Source of the DNA: Devosia sp. FJ2-5-3
GTDB taxonomy: Bacteria; Pseudomonadota; Alphaproteobacteria; Rhizobiales; Devosiaceae
Reading direction: 5' to 3'
Assembly (NCBI RefSeq): GCF_029201545.1
Contig: NZ_CP104007.1
Span: forward strand, 186,001 to 250,000
DNA: 64,000 nucleotides
The stretch's first letter is position 1; each line of letters starts with the position of its first letter. The notes below the pieces were generated by a model. It ran no database searches, was not told the DNA's origin, and saw only the letters and a program-made list of their open reading frames with translations. Of the stretch, positions 26,261 to 34,798 are shown in pieces. Both the position numbers and the translations under genes were made by a program.

Positions 26261-26575
26261 ATGTCCCAGATTCTGACCGATCGGCAGGCCATTCGCGAAT
26301 GGGCCGAAGCCCGCGGCGGCAATCCGATGCTGATGGATGTGCCCGATGGCAGCAGCATGCGGACGGTCCTGCAGCTGACATTCGGGCAATATGCGCTCAA
26401 TGCCACCGGCAATGAGGGCCCCGATCGCGTCGATGGATATCAATTGGTCAGTTGGGAAGAATGGTTCTCTGCCCTCGAAAAGGGCGATCTTGCCATTGAA
26501 GTCTCGGATGATCCCGCCGGCGGCAACGAGGCCGAATTCACCTTCGTGCCGCGCGACAAGGGACCGGAACTCTAG
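26261..26575 (+). CDS. Conserved hypothetical protein
   Basis: I do not recognise the family. The 104-residue protein is acidic and soluble, with no signal peptide or membrane helix. It contains RQAIREWAEARGGNPMLMDVPDGS near 8-31, a central YALNATGNEGPDRVDGYQLVSWEEWF stretch around 44-69 and the ending EAEFTFVPRDKGPEL. The alternation of short strands and charged loops suggests a small alpha/beta fold. The ATG at 26261 has AAAGGAG 6 nt upstream, which decides it against longer readings. Divergent from rimM, convergent with the EVE gene. Confidence 0.8.
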   Translation: MSQILTDRQAIREWAEARGGNPMLMDVPDGSSMRTVLQLTFGQYALNATGNEGPDRVDGYQLVSWEEWFSALEKGDLAIEVSDDPAGGNEAEFTFVPRDKGPEL

Positions 26576-26585
26576 TGGAAAGGTT

Positions 26586-27020
26586 TTAGAGCCCGCCCAT
26601 CTTGCAGAGCAGGTTCCATTCCTCCTCGGAGACTTTTGACACCGAGAGGCGGGAGAGCTTGACCAGTTCGAGCTCGGTCAGGTCAGGCGTCGCCTTGATT
26701 TCGGCCAGGGTCACTGGGCGCGGAAAAGGCTTTACCGCCTCGACATCGACGCACTCCCAGACCACTTCGCCCTTGGCGTTGAGGTCTGCGGTCGTATCGG
26801 GGTGGGCGGGAACCACTATTCTCATGATCCCCACAATCTCCTTGCCGATATTGGAGTGATAGAAGAAGGCGAGATCGCCCACTTCCATCGCCTTCATATT
26901 GTTGCGCGCCGCGTAATTTCGCACGCCATGCCACTCTTCGGCCTCGCCCCTGGCTGTCTTGGCGACGAGGTCCTCGAAGGAAAAGACGTCCGGCTCGGAC
27001 TTCATCAGCCAATAGGCCAT
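26586..27020 (-). CDS. EVE-domain protein
   Basis: Single-domain EVE (PUA-like) protein of 144 residues, related to human Thy28/THYN1. It starts AYWLMKSEPDVFSFEDL, the family signature, followed by WHGVRNYAARNNMKAM near 29-44 and VGDLAFFYHSN near 47-57. EVE domains bind modified bases in DNA or RNA, and stand-alone bacterial members are thought to act in RNA modification or defence against modified DNA; no partner nuclease is fused here. It is the last gene of tsaD-gpsA-yciI-EVE, a common rhizobial order. Confidence 0.93.
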   Translation of the reverse strand: MAYWLMKSEPDVFSFEDLVAKTARGEAEEWHGVRNYAARNNMKAMEVGDLAFFYHSNIGKEIVGIMRIVVPAHPDTTADLNAKGEVVWECVDVEAVKPFPRPVTLAEIKATPDLTELELVKLSRLSVSKVSEEEWNLLCKMGGL

Positions 27021-27023
27021 GGA

Positions 27024-27317
27024 TCAGAACTCCACGCCGGTGGTGTTGATGGCCACGCGCCAGCGCTTGACTTCATAGCTGGCAAAGACGCCTGCGGACA
27101 CGAATGGATCTGCCGCCGCCATCTGCTCGGCTTCCTGCAGGCTGTCGGCTTCGAAAATCACGATGGAGCCTTCCGGCTTTTCGTCGGCATCCAGGAGGGC
27201 GCCAGCAAAGACCAGTTTCTTGCCCAGGCTATTGAGATGGTCGAGATGGACCGGGCGGGTATCGAGCCGGGTCTGCAGCGCGCCGGGCGCATCCTTGGCA
27301 ATCATGGCATAGAGCAT
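27024..27317 (-). CDS. YciI-family protein
   Basis: Small ferredoxin-like-fold protein of 97 residues, related to the YciI/YCII domain. The conserved histidine appears in RPVHLDHLNSLG near 21-32, and the block LLDADEKPEGSIVIFEADS with DPFVSAGVF follows. Some relatives act on chloro-muconolactone-type substrates, but most have no known reaction. It lies 2 nt after gpsA and 3 nt before the EVE gene in a tight operon. Confidence 0.92.
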   Translation of the reverse strand: MLYAMIAKDAPGALQTRLDTRPVHLDHLNSLGKKLVFAGALLDADEKPEGSIVIFEADSLQEAEQMAAADPFVSAGVFASYEVKRWRVAINTTGVEF

Positions 27318-27319
27318 TT

Positions 27320-28303
27320 TCAGTGTTCCCTCTTGAGCGGACGGGACATCAGCCCCGCAACAATGGTGGCAATGTCGGCGCGTCCGGCGACGAAGGCGTC
27401 GACGGCGTCGATCAGCGGCGCATCGACGGAAAGGCTTTTCGCCAGCGCGGCGGCAACGGGGGCGGTGGCGACGCCTTCAGCCAGCTTTGCCCCACCGGCG
27501 AGGATATCCTCGGTGCGCCGACCGGCGCCGAGCGCCATGCCGAATTGATAGTTTCGCGACTGGACCGAGGTGCAGGTGAGGGTGAGGTCGCCCAGACCGG
27601 CAAGGCCGGTCAGCGTATGGGCCGACCCGCCCATGGCGGCGACCATGCGGGCCATTTCGGCATAGCCTCGGGCAATCAGGGCCGAGCGGGCCGAGGCGCC
27701 GAGACCAGCGCCTTCCACAGCCCCGCAGGCCAGGGCGTAGACATTTTTGAGGGCGCCCGCAATTTCGACGCCGATGCGATCATCGGCGGCATAGGGGCGG
27801 AAGCTTGGACCGGCGAGGGCGGCTGCAAGATCGGAGGTCGCATCGGCATCGTCCCCGGCAAGGGTGACGGCGGTCGGCCGGCCAGCCGCGACATCGGCGG
27901 CAAAACTCGGGCCGGACAGCACATAGGGGATGGCCGGCGCCATGTCGGTCAGGATTTCGCTCTGGCGGGCGAGCGTTCCCGTTTCCAGCCCCTTGGCCGA
28001 CAGGACAACCGGCTTTTGGGCGAGCAACTGAATGTCGAGCGTATCCAGCACGGTCCGTGTCGCCTGGGCGGGAACCGCGAGGATGAAGAAATCCGCCGGG
28101 ACCGCTTCGCTCGTCCCCCTGATTCGCTCCGACAGAGGCAGGCCGGGCAGGGCACTTTCATTGGTGTGGCCGGCATTGAGCGCGGCAGCGCGCTCGGGCG
28201 TCCGCATGACGAGGTGGACGGTGCGGCCGGCCATGGCCGCGGCCTGGGCGAGGGCGGTGCCCCACGCGCCGGCTCCGATCACGCAGACACTCTCAAGCGG
28301 CAT
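27320..28303 (-). CDS. gpsA: Glycerol-3-phosphate dehydrogenase [NAD(P)+]
   Basis: Reduces dihydroxyacetone phosphate to sn-glycerol-3-phosphate for phospholipid synthesis. The 327-residue protein has the Rossmann loop [12 protein letters not shown] near 8-19, the [10 protein letters not shown] segment near 96-105, the catalytic-lysine block [16 protein letters not shown] near 181-196 and the C-terminal [14 protein letters not shown]. Its start lies 11 nt inside the 3' end of tsaD, so the two are coupled. Confidence 0.96.
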   Translation of the reverse strand: MPLESVCVIGAGAWGTALAQAAAMAGRTVHLVMRTPERAAALNAGHTNESALPGLPLSERIRGTSEAVPADFFILAVPAQATRTVLDTLDIQLLAQKPVVLSAKGLETGTLARQSEILTDMAPAIPYVLSGPSFAADVAAGRPTAVTLAGDDADATSDLAAALAGPSFRPYAADDRIGVEIAGALKNVYALACGAVEGAGLGASARSALIARGYAEMARMVAAMGGSAHTLTGLAGLGDLTLTCTSVQSRNYQFGMALGAGRRTEDILAGGAKLAEGVATAPVAAALAKSLSVDAPLIDAVDAFVAGRADIATIVAGLMSRPLKREH

Positions 28304-29372
28304 CGGGGTTCACATTCATATCAGGGTCATCGAGCGGCCAGCGCGGGCGGGCGGCGACGGAGAGCGCGCTTTGTGCACCCAGCGCCAGCCGCTCGGCCCC
28401 GGCCCAGGCGATCATGGCGCCATTGTCGGTGCAAAGCGCGATGGGGGGCACGACGAGCTGCGCATGGTGGGTCGCGCAGACGCCCTCAAGTGCTGCGGCG
28501 ATGCGCTGATTGGCAGCGACGCCACCGGCAACGACAAGGCGCTTCTCCTGTCCCGGGAACAGTTCGGCAAACTTCCCCAGCGCCTGTCCGGCGCGGGTTT
28601 CGATCACGGCTGCCACCGTATCCTGGAAACTGGCGGCAATATCGGCAACGTCCTGGTCGCTGAGCGGGGCCAGCGCTTCGGCCTGGAGGCGCACCGCCGT
28701 CTTGAGACCTGAGAACGAAAAATCGAGCCGGGCTTCGCGCAGCAGCGGGCGCGGAAATTTGAACCGCTTGGGGTCGCCCTTTTTGGCGATGGCTTCCACG
28801 GCCGGGCCACCGGGATGGCCGAGGCTCAAGAGCTTGGCCACCTTGTCGAAGGCTTCCCCGAGGGCGTCGTCGATGGTGCCGCCCCAGCGCTCATAGTCGC
28901 CGACGCCGCGGACCAGCACGAACTGGCTGTGCCCGCCCGACACCAGCAGCATCAGATAGGGGAATGCCACCCCATTGGTCAGCCGCGCCGTCAGCGCATG
29001 GCCTTCGAGGTGGTTGATGGCAAGGAGGGGTTTGTCGATGGAGGCGGCGAGCGCCTTGGCGGTGGTGAGGCCCACCAGCACGCCGCCGATCAGGCCGGGC
29101 CCAGCGGTCGCGGCGATGGCGTCCACCTCGGAAAGGTCCATTTTGGCCTCGTCCAGCGCCTGGGCAATGATGTGGTCGAGCCATTCGACATGGGCGCGCG
29201 CCGCCAGTTCGGGCACCACACCGCCAAAGGCGGCATGCTCGTCGAGCTGGCTGCGGACAACGTTGGAACGAATGAGCCCGCGTCCGGATTGATCCCGCAC
29301 GACGATGGAGGCGGCGGTTTCGTCGCAGCTGGTCTCAATGCCCAGAATGGTGGCTTGTGCTTGCCCGGTCAC
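28293..29372 (-). CDS. tsaD: tRNA N6-adenosine threonylcarbamoyltransferase TsaD
   Basis: Transfers the threonylcarbamoyl group from TC-AMP to A37 of ANN-decoding tRNAs (t6A). The protein of about 359 residues shows [14 protein letters not shown] near 8-21, the metal-binding HLEGH near 118-122 and the C-terminal GGVAANQRI and [13 protein letters not shown] blocks. The start is uncertain: I chose the GTG at 29372, just before the conserved region; the frame is open to 29519 but that would overlap hemC in the opposite strand. First gene of the leftward operon. Confidence 0.94.
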   Translation of the reverse strand: MTGQAQATILGIETSCDETAASIVVRDQSGRGLIRSNVVRSQLDEHAAFGGVVPELAARAHVEWLDHIIAQALDEAKMDLSEVDAIAATAGPGLIGGVLVGLTTAKALAASIDKPLLAINHLEGHALTARLTNGVAFPYLMLLVSGGHSQFVLVRGVGDYERWGGTIDDALGEAFDKVAKLLSLGHPGGPAVEAIAKKGDPKRFKFPRPLLREARLDFSFSGLKTAVRLQAEALAPLSDQDVADIAASFQDTVAAVIETRAGQALGKFAELFPGQEKRLVVAGGVAANQRIAAALEGVCATHHAQLVVPPIALCTDNGAMIAWAGAERLALGAQSALSVAARPRWPLDDPDMNVNPDAA

Positions 29373-29428
29373 GGCGAGTGGTCTACTCCCATCAGCGAGC
29401 TTATCGCCTACACTAGGACGGACGGACA

Positions 29429-30367
29429 ATGCAATCGTCAGCCCCCTTCGCCCGGATCGGAACACGTGGCAGCCCCTTGGCGCTGGCCCAGGCCAAACTC
29501 GTGCGCGAACTGATCGCAACGGCCCATGGGGTGGCCGAAGAAGAGATCGAGATCGAGGTCTTTTCCACCGGAGGAGACCGCAGCCAGGCCTCCAATGTCA
29601 GCCTCTCCACCATGGGCGGCAAGGGCGTTTTCACCAAGGAAATCGACGAGGCGCTGCTCTCGGGTCGAATCGATATCGGCGTGCATTCGAGCAAGGATGT
29701 TGCCACCGGCCTGCCCGAGGGCATGCAATTGGCTGCGTTTCTCGAGCGCGAAGACGTGCGTGACGCCTTCATGTCGGTTTCGGTGAAGGATATCGACAGC
29801 CTGCCCGAGCGGGCGCGCTTCGGCACCTCCTCCATCCGTCGCGCCGCCCAGGCAAAGCGCCTGCGTCCGGACCTCGAGATCGTGCCGTTCCGCGGCAATG
29901 TGCACACGCGGCTGCAAAAGCTTGTGGACGGCGTCGCCGATGCCACGCTTCTGGCCATGGCCGGCCTCAACCGGCTGGGCGAGGTGCATCGGGTGACGTC
30001 GGTTCTGTCGCCGGACGATTTCATGCCGGCTCCGGCGCAGGGCGCCATCGGCATCGCCATCCGTACGGGCGACGCGCGATTTGCCGATGTCGTCTCTCCG
30101 CTCGACCATGCCGCAACCCATTCCGCCATTGCCGCCGAACGCGCCATGCTGGCCGTGCTCGACGGCTCGTGCCGAACGCCCGTCGGGGCGCTGAGCACCG
30201 TCTCCAACGGCGTCTTTTCGCTCAAGGGCGAGATCCTCAGCCTCGACGGCCAGACCACTTTCCGCGCTGAAGGCAGCGACAGCAACCCGCTCCGCCTGGG
30301 CGACAAGGTCGGCCGTGAGCTTCTGGCCCAGGCCGGGCCCGACTGGCTGGCCCAATGGCAGGGGTGA
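29429..30367 (+). CDS. hemC: Porphobilinogen deaminase (hydroxymethylbilane synthase)
   Basis: Joins four porphobilinogen units into hydroxymethylbilane. The 312-residue protein has [14 protein letters not shown] near 9-22, [23 protein letters not shown] near 69-91 containing the catalytic aspartate, [11 protein letters not shown], and the dipyrromethane-cofactor cysteine in GSCRTPVG (Cys248). Divergent from tsaD. Start of the run hemC-hemD-mitofilin-like-hemY-like, a rhizobial haem operon. Confidence 0.97.
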   Translation: MQSSAPFARIGTRGSPLALAQAKLVRELIATAHGVAEEEIEIEVFSTGGDRSQASNVSLSTMGGKGVFTKEIDEALLSGRIDIGVHSSKDVATGLPEGMQLAAFLEREDVRDAFMSVSVKDIDSLPERARFGTSSIRRAAQAKRLRPDLEIVPFRGNVHTRLQKLVDGVADATLLAMAGLNRLGEVHRVTSVLSPDDFMPAPAQGAIGIAIRTGDARFADVVSPLDHAATHSAIAAERAMLAVLDGSCRTPVGALSTVSNGVFSLKGEILSLDGQTTFRAEGSDSNPLRLGDKVGRELLAQAGPDWLAQWQG

Positions 30368-30371
30368 ATGC

Positions 30372-31100
30372 ATGTTGATGCTGGTGACGCGTCCCGAGCC
30401 CGACGCACAGTCGAGCGTTGCCCGTCTCGACGCCCTTGGCATTGAGGCCATCGCTGCCCCGCTGATGGTGCGCCGCACGCTGACGCCGAGCCTGCCGCCC
30501 GCCGACGGGTTCGCGGCGATTGCGGTGACCAGCACCAATGCGCTGCGCGCCCTGGCCGATCAGGATGCGCTCTCGGCCTATAGCCATCTCAGGGTCTTTG
30601 CCGTCGGCGATCGCACCGCCCACGAAGCGCGGCAGATGGGGTTTTCCGATGTGAAGGCGGCCGCCGGGACGCTCGAGAGCCTCGTGACGCTGATTGCCCT
30701 CGCGCGGATCGAGGGGCCGGTCTTTTATCCGGCCGGAAAACATCTCAGCGGCGACATGGCCCATGCTCTTGCCCCGCACGGACTGATGGTTGTCACATCA
30801 ACCGTCTATGACATGGTGGCCCAGCCGCAAATGCCCGATGGCGTGCCGGAAAAGCTAGAACAGGGCGCGATCGGTGCTGTCCTTGTTTATTCGCAGCGCA
30901 CGGCCGAAATTTTCTGTGCCGCGACATCGATGCTTTCGGCCGACGCCCGAGAAAGACTGGCGCTGATCTGCATGTCGGAAAAGGTCGCCCGGCCCTTGCT
31001 GGCGAACCGTTTCACCCGGGTCCATCTCGCAGATCACCCCGATGAAGACGCAATGATGACGCTGGCGCTGGCTTTTGCCCGAGAGCAAACTGGGCCATGA
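30372..31100 (+). CDS. hemD: Uroporphyrinogen-III synthase
   Basis: Cyclises hydroxymethylbilane with inversion of ring D. HemD proteins are poorly conserved; this 242-residue protein is recognised by the start MLMLVTRPEPDAQSS, AIAVTSTNALRALA near 53-66, VFAVGDRTAHEARQMGF near 75-91, VFYPAGKHLSGDMA and SVYDM-like STVYDM, and by its place 4 nt after hemC. The ATG at 30372 could be replaced by the one at 30378. The next gene begins 25 nt downstream. Confidence 0.92.
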   Translation: MLMLVTRPEPDAQSSVARLDALGIEAIAAPLMVRRTLTPSLPPADGFAAIAVTSTNALRALADQDALSAYSHLRVFAVGDRTAHEARQMGFSDVKAAAGTLESLVTLIALARIEGPVFYPAGKHLSGDMAHALAPHGLMVVTSTVYDMVAQPQMPDGVPEKLEQGAIGAVLVYSQRTAEIFCAATSMLSADARERLALICMSEKVARPLLANRFTRVHLADHPDEDAMMTLALAFAREQTGP

Positions 31101-31125
31101 TCGGTAAATGGAGGAAGGATGGCCC

Positions 31126-32418
31126 ATGGCTGACCCCAAGGATACGCTGACCCCACCGACCGACCCAAAGCCTGCCCGCTCCGCGGCGGTCAAACCGCCC
31201 GTGCTCGAAGGCAAGGCGCGGCCCGCGACCGAGACCAAGGCCGGCGAGGCCAAACCGGGCGAGAGCAAGCCTTTTGAAACAGCCGGCGACAAGAAGCCGG
31301 ACCCGGTCGATGCCGGCCCGTCCAGGAGCGTGCCGCCCATTCCGCCAAAACCCGTGCCGCCTCCGGTGCCAACCCGCCCGGCATCGTCGAGCCCGGCCTG
31401 GTTGGCCGGTGTCTTGGGTGGCGTGCTGGGCCTCGGGGGTGCCTATGGGCTGGCTGCGCTCGGCTATTGGCCCGCGCCCGGCATAGAGACCCCGGCGGCC
31501 GATCCGCGCGTCGCCGAGATTTCGACGGCGCTGCCGGAGCTGCAGACAGTTACCGACACCATTCAGAGCGAACTTTCGGTGCTGACCAATCGCGTCGGTG
31601 CCCTGGAAACCGCGCCTGCGGCCGAACCGAGTGTCGCCGCATCGCCAGCGGCGCCGGCTGATACGGCCCAACTCGATGCGCTGACGGCGGAAATCACCAC
31701 ACTCCAGGCTCGTCTCGACGAGATGGCAGCGCAGAACTCCGCATCTGCAGATGTGAGCACTGATTACTCGGCAGAGATTACGGCCCTGCAGTCCGGGCTC
31801 GGCGAATTCGACCAGCAGATTGCCTCTCTCCGCACCGCTCTCGACGCCATGGGCGGTCGTGTGGATACGCTCGAAACCGCGCAGGAGGCCAGTGCCGGCG
31901 CAGACCAGAACCAGGCGCGCCTGCCGCTGATTCTCTCCAGCTTCGAGACGGCCTTCGCCAATGGCCGGGATTATGCCGACGCGCTGCGTGCCATGCGCGC
32001 GGCGCTGCCGGATCTGACCGTGCCAGAAATGGTGACGGCCAATGCCGCCTCCGGCATCAAGCGGCCGGAAGTCATCGCCGCCGAGTTCAACGCCGTTCTC
32101 CCCGACATGCTGGCCGCGCGCCCGCTCGAAAGCAGCGAAGGCTGGCAGGGTGCGACCGCCGAATGGTTCCGTGGCATCATCGCCCTGCGCCCCACCGGCG
32201 AGGTCGAGGGCAATGACCCCGAGGCCATCATTGCGCGCCTCGAGGCGGCCCTGGCCCGTCGCGATTTCGGTGCCGCGGCCGAGGAATTCGCGCAGCTTCC
32301 CTCGGGGATGCAGGCTGCGGCCGGTTCTGTCGGGAGTGATATCGCGGCCCAGGCCCAGGCATCCGCCTTCCTGACGCAATTGCGCCAGACGGCATTGGGC
32401 GAAGGGGGCGCGTCTTGA
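31126..32418 (+). CDS. Mitofilin-like inner-membrane protein (COG4223 type)
   Basis: A 430-residue membrane protein resembling alphaproteobacterial relatives of mitochondrial Mic60/mitofilin. Architecture: a cytoplasmic, proline/lysine-rich disordered head (1-90), one membrane helix about 91-114, a long Ala/Glu/Leu-rich coiled coil about 125-270, and a C-terminal helical domain with PLILSSFETAFANGRDYADA, the mitofilin-signature-like end. The family sits between hemD and hemY in rhizobia and may shape inner-membrane folds. Start at 31126 fits GGAGGAAGG 7 nt upstream. It overlaps the next gene by 4 nt. Confidence 0.85.
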   Translation: MADPKDTLTPPTDPKPARSAAVKPPVLEGKARPATETKAGEAKPGESKPFETAGDKKPDPVDAGPSRSVPPIPPKPVPPPVPTRPASSSPAWLAGVLGGVLGLGGAYGLAALGYWPAPGIETPAADPRVAEISTALPELQTVTDTIQSELSVLTNRVGALETAPAAEPSVAASPAAPADTAQLDALTAEITTLQARLDEMAAQNSASADVSTDYSAEITALQSGLGEFDQQIASLRTALDAMGGRVDTLETAQEASAGADQNQARLPLILSSFETAFANGRDYADALRAMRAALPDLTVPEMVTANAASGIKRPEVIAAEFNAVLPDMLAARPLESSEGWQGATAEWFRGIIALRPTGEVEGNDPEAIIARLEAALARRDFGAAAEEFAQLPSGMQAAAGSVGSDIAAQAQASAFLTQLRQTALGEGGAS

Positions 32419-33800
32419 TCAGGCTCGCACTCTGGATCGTATCCAGCCTCGTCATTGCCGCCCTTGGCGCCTGGATCATGGCTCTGCCAGGGACCTTGAC
32501 GCTCGAAATCGCGGGCTATCGCATGCAGCCCCGCCTCGGCACGGCGGTGGTCCTGTTCCTCGTTACCGCCTTTGTCGTCATCGTGCTGTGGACGGTGATC
32601 CGCCGCATCATCATCGCGCCCAGGATCATGGCCCGTCGCCGGGCGGCCAAGAAGCGGCAACAGGGCGTCGATGCCCTGTCTGATGCCTTCATCGCGCTGC
32701 AGGCAGGCGATCCCGGTCGGGCCCGTGCCCTTGCCAAGGAGGCCCAGGCCCGCCTTCCCGAAAATTCGGCGGCGCGGCTTCTCGAGGCGCGTGCCGATCT
32801 GGCCCTGGGCGACATGCCGGCGGCGCGAGAGCATTATCGCTCCCTGATTGCCAGCGAACACACCGCTCTTGCCGCGCTGGCGGGGCTGCATGAGCAGGCG
32901 CGGGCGCAGAATCGCCCGGAAGCTGCCCTCACTTTTGCGCGCAAGGCTCTCGCCCTTGCCCCGGACAGCCAATGGGCGTCCAGCGCCGTTTTCGATGATC
33001 TGGTCAAGCGCGGCCAATGGGCCGAAGCGGTGGCCATGGTCAATCTTGAGGCGGCGGCCAGTCGCGAGGACAAGGCGCGCAAACGGCGTCGCCAGGCCGT
33101 GATCGAGACAGCCCGGGCCCGCGAAGCCGAAACCAGCCAGCCGCTCATGGCGCTCGAACACGCCCTGACGGCGCTCAAACTCCTGCCCGATTTTGTGCCT
33201 GCGGCCCTCATCGCTGCGCGCATTCACATCAACCAGGGCGAGACGCGCAAGGCGATGAGCCTCTTGCGGCGCATCTGGCGGGCCACCGGCCATCCCGATA
33301 TCGCAGCGCTCTATGCCCATGCCCAGCCCGGCGCGTCGGCGGTGGAGCGGCTGAAGCGCGCGCAGGAGATCATCGAGATACCGGCGCCGCATCGCGCCGC
33401 CGCCATGACCTTGGCCCGTGCGGCGATAGACGCCTATGACTGGCCGCTGGCGCGCCAGATCCTGACGCCTTTTGCGGGCTCGGACGCCACGCAGGGCATT
33501 GCCAGCCTCATGGCCGAGATCGAAGAGGGCGAGCATGGCGACCAGGGCAAGGCCCGCGAATGGCTGACCCGGGCCATGCGGGCGCCGCGCGATCCGGTCT
33601 GGACCGCCGATGGCATGATCAGCGACGAATGGGAGCCGGTTTCGCCGGTTACCGGCCGACTTGACGCCTTCGAGTGGAAGGTGCCGGTCTCGAGCACGAG
33701 CCGGTCCACGGCCCTTGCCGCGATGGTGCCGGGCGGATCAAATGATTTGGCTGCACAGCAGACCGTCTTGCCTCTTGCGCCTTCTGAAAACCCTCAGTAA
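32415..33800 (+). CDS. hemY: HemY-like protein with TPR repeats
   Basis: Inner-membrane protein of 461 residues matching the proteobacterial HemY N-terminal family, which is linked to haem synthesis by gene order but is not the protoporphyrinogen oxidase of the same name. Two membrane helices (about 3-22 and 38-62) are followed by the HemY block RRAAKKRQQGVDALSDAFIALQAGD near 76-100 and then helical TPR-like repeats. The C-terminal about 60 residues (WTADGMISDEWEPVSPVTGRL) are typical. Start is a TTG inside the previous stop (TTGA). Last gene of the haem operon; a tRNA gene follows. Confidence 0.87.
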   Translation: MIRLALWIVSSLVIAALGAWIMALPGTLTLEIAGYRMQPRLGTAVVLFLVTAFVVIVLWTVIRRIIIAPRIMARRRAAKKRQQGVDALSDAFIALQAGDPGRARALAKEAQARLPENSAARLLEARADLALGDMPAAREHYRSLIASEHTALAALAGLHEQARAQNRPEAALTFARKALALAPDSQWASSAVFDDLVKRGQWAEAVAMVNLEAAASREDKARKRRRQAVIETARAREAETSQPLMALEHALTALKLLPDFVPAALIAARIHINQGETRKAMSLLRRIWRATGHPDIAALYAHAQPGASAVERLKRAQEIIEIPAPHRAAAMTLARAAIDAYDWPLARQILTPFAGSDATQGIASLMAEIEEGEHGDQGKAREWLTRAMRAPRDPVWTADGMISDEWEPVSPVTGRLDAFEWKVPVSSTSRSTALAAMVPGGSNDLAAQQTVLPLAPSENPQ

Positions 33801-33836
33801 AAGACGCCCATCAAATCGGACCCAGGGGTCCGCAAT

Positions 33837-33912
33837 GCCGCTTTAGCTCAGTTGGTAGAGCACATCATTCGTAATGATGGGGTCAGGTGTTCGAGTCACC
33901 TAAGCGGCACCA
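33837..33912 (+). tRNA. tRNA-Thr (anticodon CGT)
   Basis: Complete cloverleaf: acceptor GCCGCTT/AAGCGGC, D-arm GCTC...GAGC, anticodon stem CATCA/TGATG with loop TTCGTAA giving anticodon CGT (reads ACG, threonine), T-arm AGGTG-TTCGAGT-CACCT, discriminator A, and an encoded CCA end. Located 36 nt behind the hemY-like stop. No integrase or repeated 3' end nearby suggests use as an insertion site. Confidence 0.97.
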
Positions 33913-33918
33913 TTCTTC

Positions 33919-34674
33919 TCAGCCGACTTTTTCGAGTTCTTCCAGCCGCTGTGCCAGGCGCGCCGTGGGCGCTATGGCGGGGACGTTGGGCTGGCCGCTG
34001 CCGAAAAGCGCCTCCCGCTCGTCCGGCGTCGACATGAAGAAGGGATAGCGGCGCGCGACCATGTCGCGAATGACCGGCACTTCGGCTGCATAAAGCTGCA
34101 TCGGAAAGGCCAGATTGGCGTAGCTGCGCTGATCCCCGAGGGGTTTGGCGCCGAACACGCGTCGATAAAACGCCGTGTGCTCGGGTCGTACTGCAGACAT
34201 GCAATAGACGACGGGGAAATATTCGCAGGCCATGGCTGCGAGGCGCAAGGTCAGGTAGGGCAGGGCTGGAAAGGCCAGCGAGGCGTCGAAATCGGCCGTG
34301 AACCGGCCGGGATCGATGAAATTGCGGCCGGCATCGAGATGGGGCCGCAGGATATCGGGCCAGACCGACATGCAGGGCGAGTGGGGCGTCTGCGATGTCA
34401 CATGGTGAAAGCGGAGCGAGCTGACCAGGCGGTCGTCGATATAGACGCCGAAGCAGTAGCAATTGGGCAGGTCGTCGAACTCGTCCCGCGTGACGCCCTG
34501 CGAATTGAAGGGAATGAAGTCCTCCCGCCGATAGGCTTCGTAGCGAAGGCGATAGATCGGATCGAATTGTTCGTTCTCCGACACCCGCCGATATCGAACC
34601 CGATCGAGCAGATCGATCAAAGTCGTTGCGAAGCGCGACGACGCGCCGGTCGCCTGTTCGGTTGCCTCACTCAT
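33919..34674 (-). CDS. FeeM/autoinducer-synthase-like N-acyltransferase
   Basis: A 251-residue protein resembling the N-acyl amino acid synthase FeeM core, a GNAT-like fold shared with LuxI-type acyl-homoserine-lactone synthases. Supporting features: the N-terminal YRLRYEAYRREDFIPFN (about 42-58), VYIDDRLVSSLRFHHVT, the CMSVWPDI and FIDPGRFTADFDAS stretch, and MACEYFPVVYCMSAVRPEHTAFYRRVFG, which looks like the acyl-ACP/CoA site. Likely makes an acylated amino acid or signal lipid; the substrate is unknown. Start at the ATG at 34674. A CRP-like palindrome and a near-match CtrA box lie upstream. The neighbour upstream on the strand is a GGDEF-EAL protein. Confidence 0.65.
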   Translation of the reverse strand: MSEATEQATGASSRFATTLIDLLDRVRYRRVSENEQFDPIYRLRYEAYRREDFIPFNSQGVTRDEFDDLPNCYCFGVYIDDRLVSSLRFHHVTSQTPHSPCMSVWPDILRPHLDAGRNFIDPGRFTADFDASLAFPALPYLTLRLAAMACEYFPVVYCMSAVRPEHTAFYRRVFGAKPLGDQRSYANLAFPMQLYAAEVPVIRDMVARRYPFFMSTPDEREALFGSGQPNVPAIAPTARLAQRLEELEKVG

Positions 34675-34703
34675 TACCTGCCCCCCGAAAAGTCGAAGGG
34701 ATA

Positions 34704-34718
34704 TTAACCTTCTATTCA
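34704..34718 (+). promoter_or_regulatory. CtrA-like box (one mismatch) upstream of the FeeM-like gene
   Basis: TTAA-CCTTCTA-TTCA: one mismatch to TTAA-N7-TTAA, 30 nt before the start codon. It could place the gene in the CtrA regulon; chance is not excluded. Confidence 0.35.
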
Positions 34719-34777
34719 CCATAACCGCATGGGGAAATTTGACCCCTGTAGCGGGCCTGGCTGCTGTTCCACAGAAT

Positions 34778-34793
34778 TGTGGTAATAATCACA
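34778..34793 (+). promoter_or_regulatory. CRP/FNR-superfamily-type palindrome
   Basis: TGTGG-TAATAA-TCACA, one mismatch to the CRP consensus TGTGA-N6-TCACA, inside a longer palindrome ATTGTG-N8-CACAAT (34776-34795). It lies about 104 nt upstream of the FeeM-like start and right behind the GGDEF-EAL gene. Confidence 0.45.
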
Positions 34794-34798
34794 ATCGC

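Noticed and set aside
32415..33800. HemY as a second protoporphyrinogen oxidase
   Set aside because: The protein has two membrane helices and TPR-like repeats and no FAD-binding motif; it belongs to the other HemY family. hemJ is the likely oxidase gene.
33837..33912. tRNA-Thr as an attachment site of an integrated element
   Set aside because: No integrase, no repeated tRNA 3' end and no change in gene style on either side.
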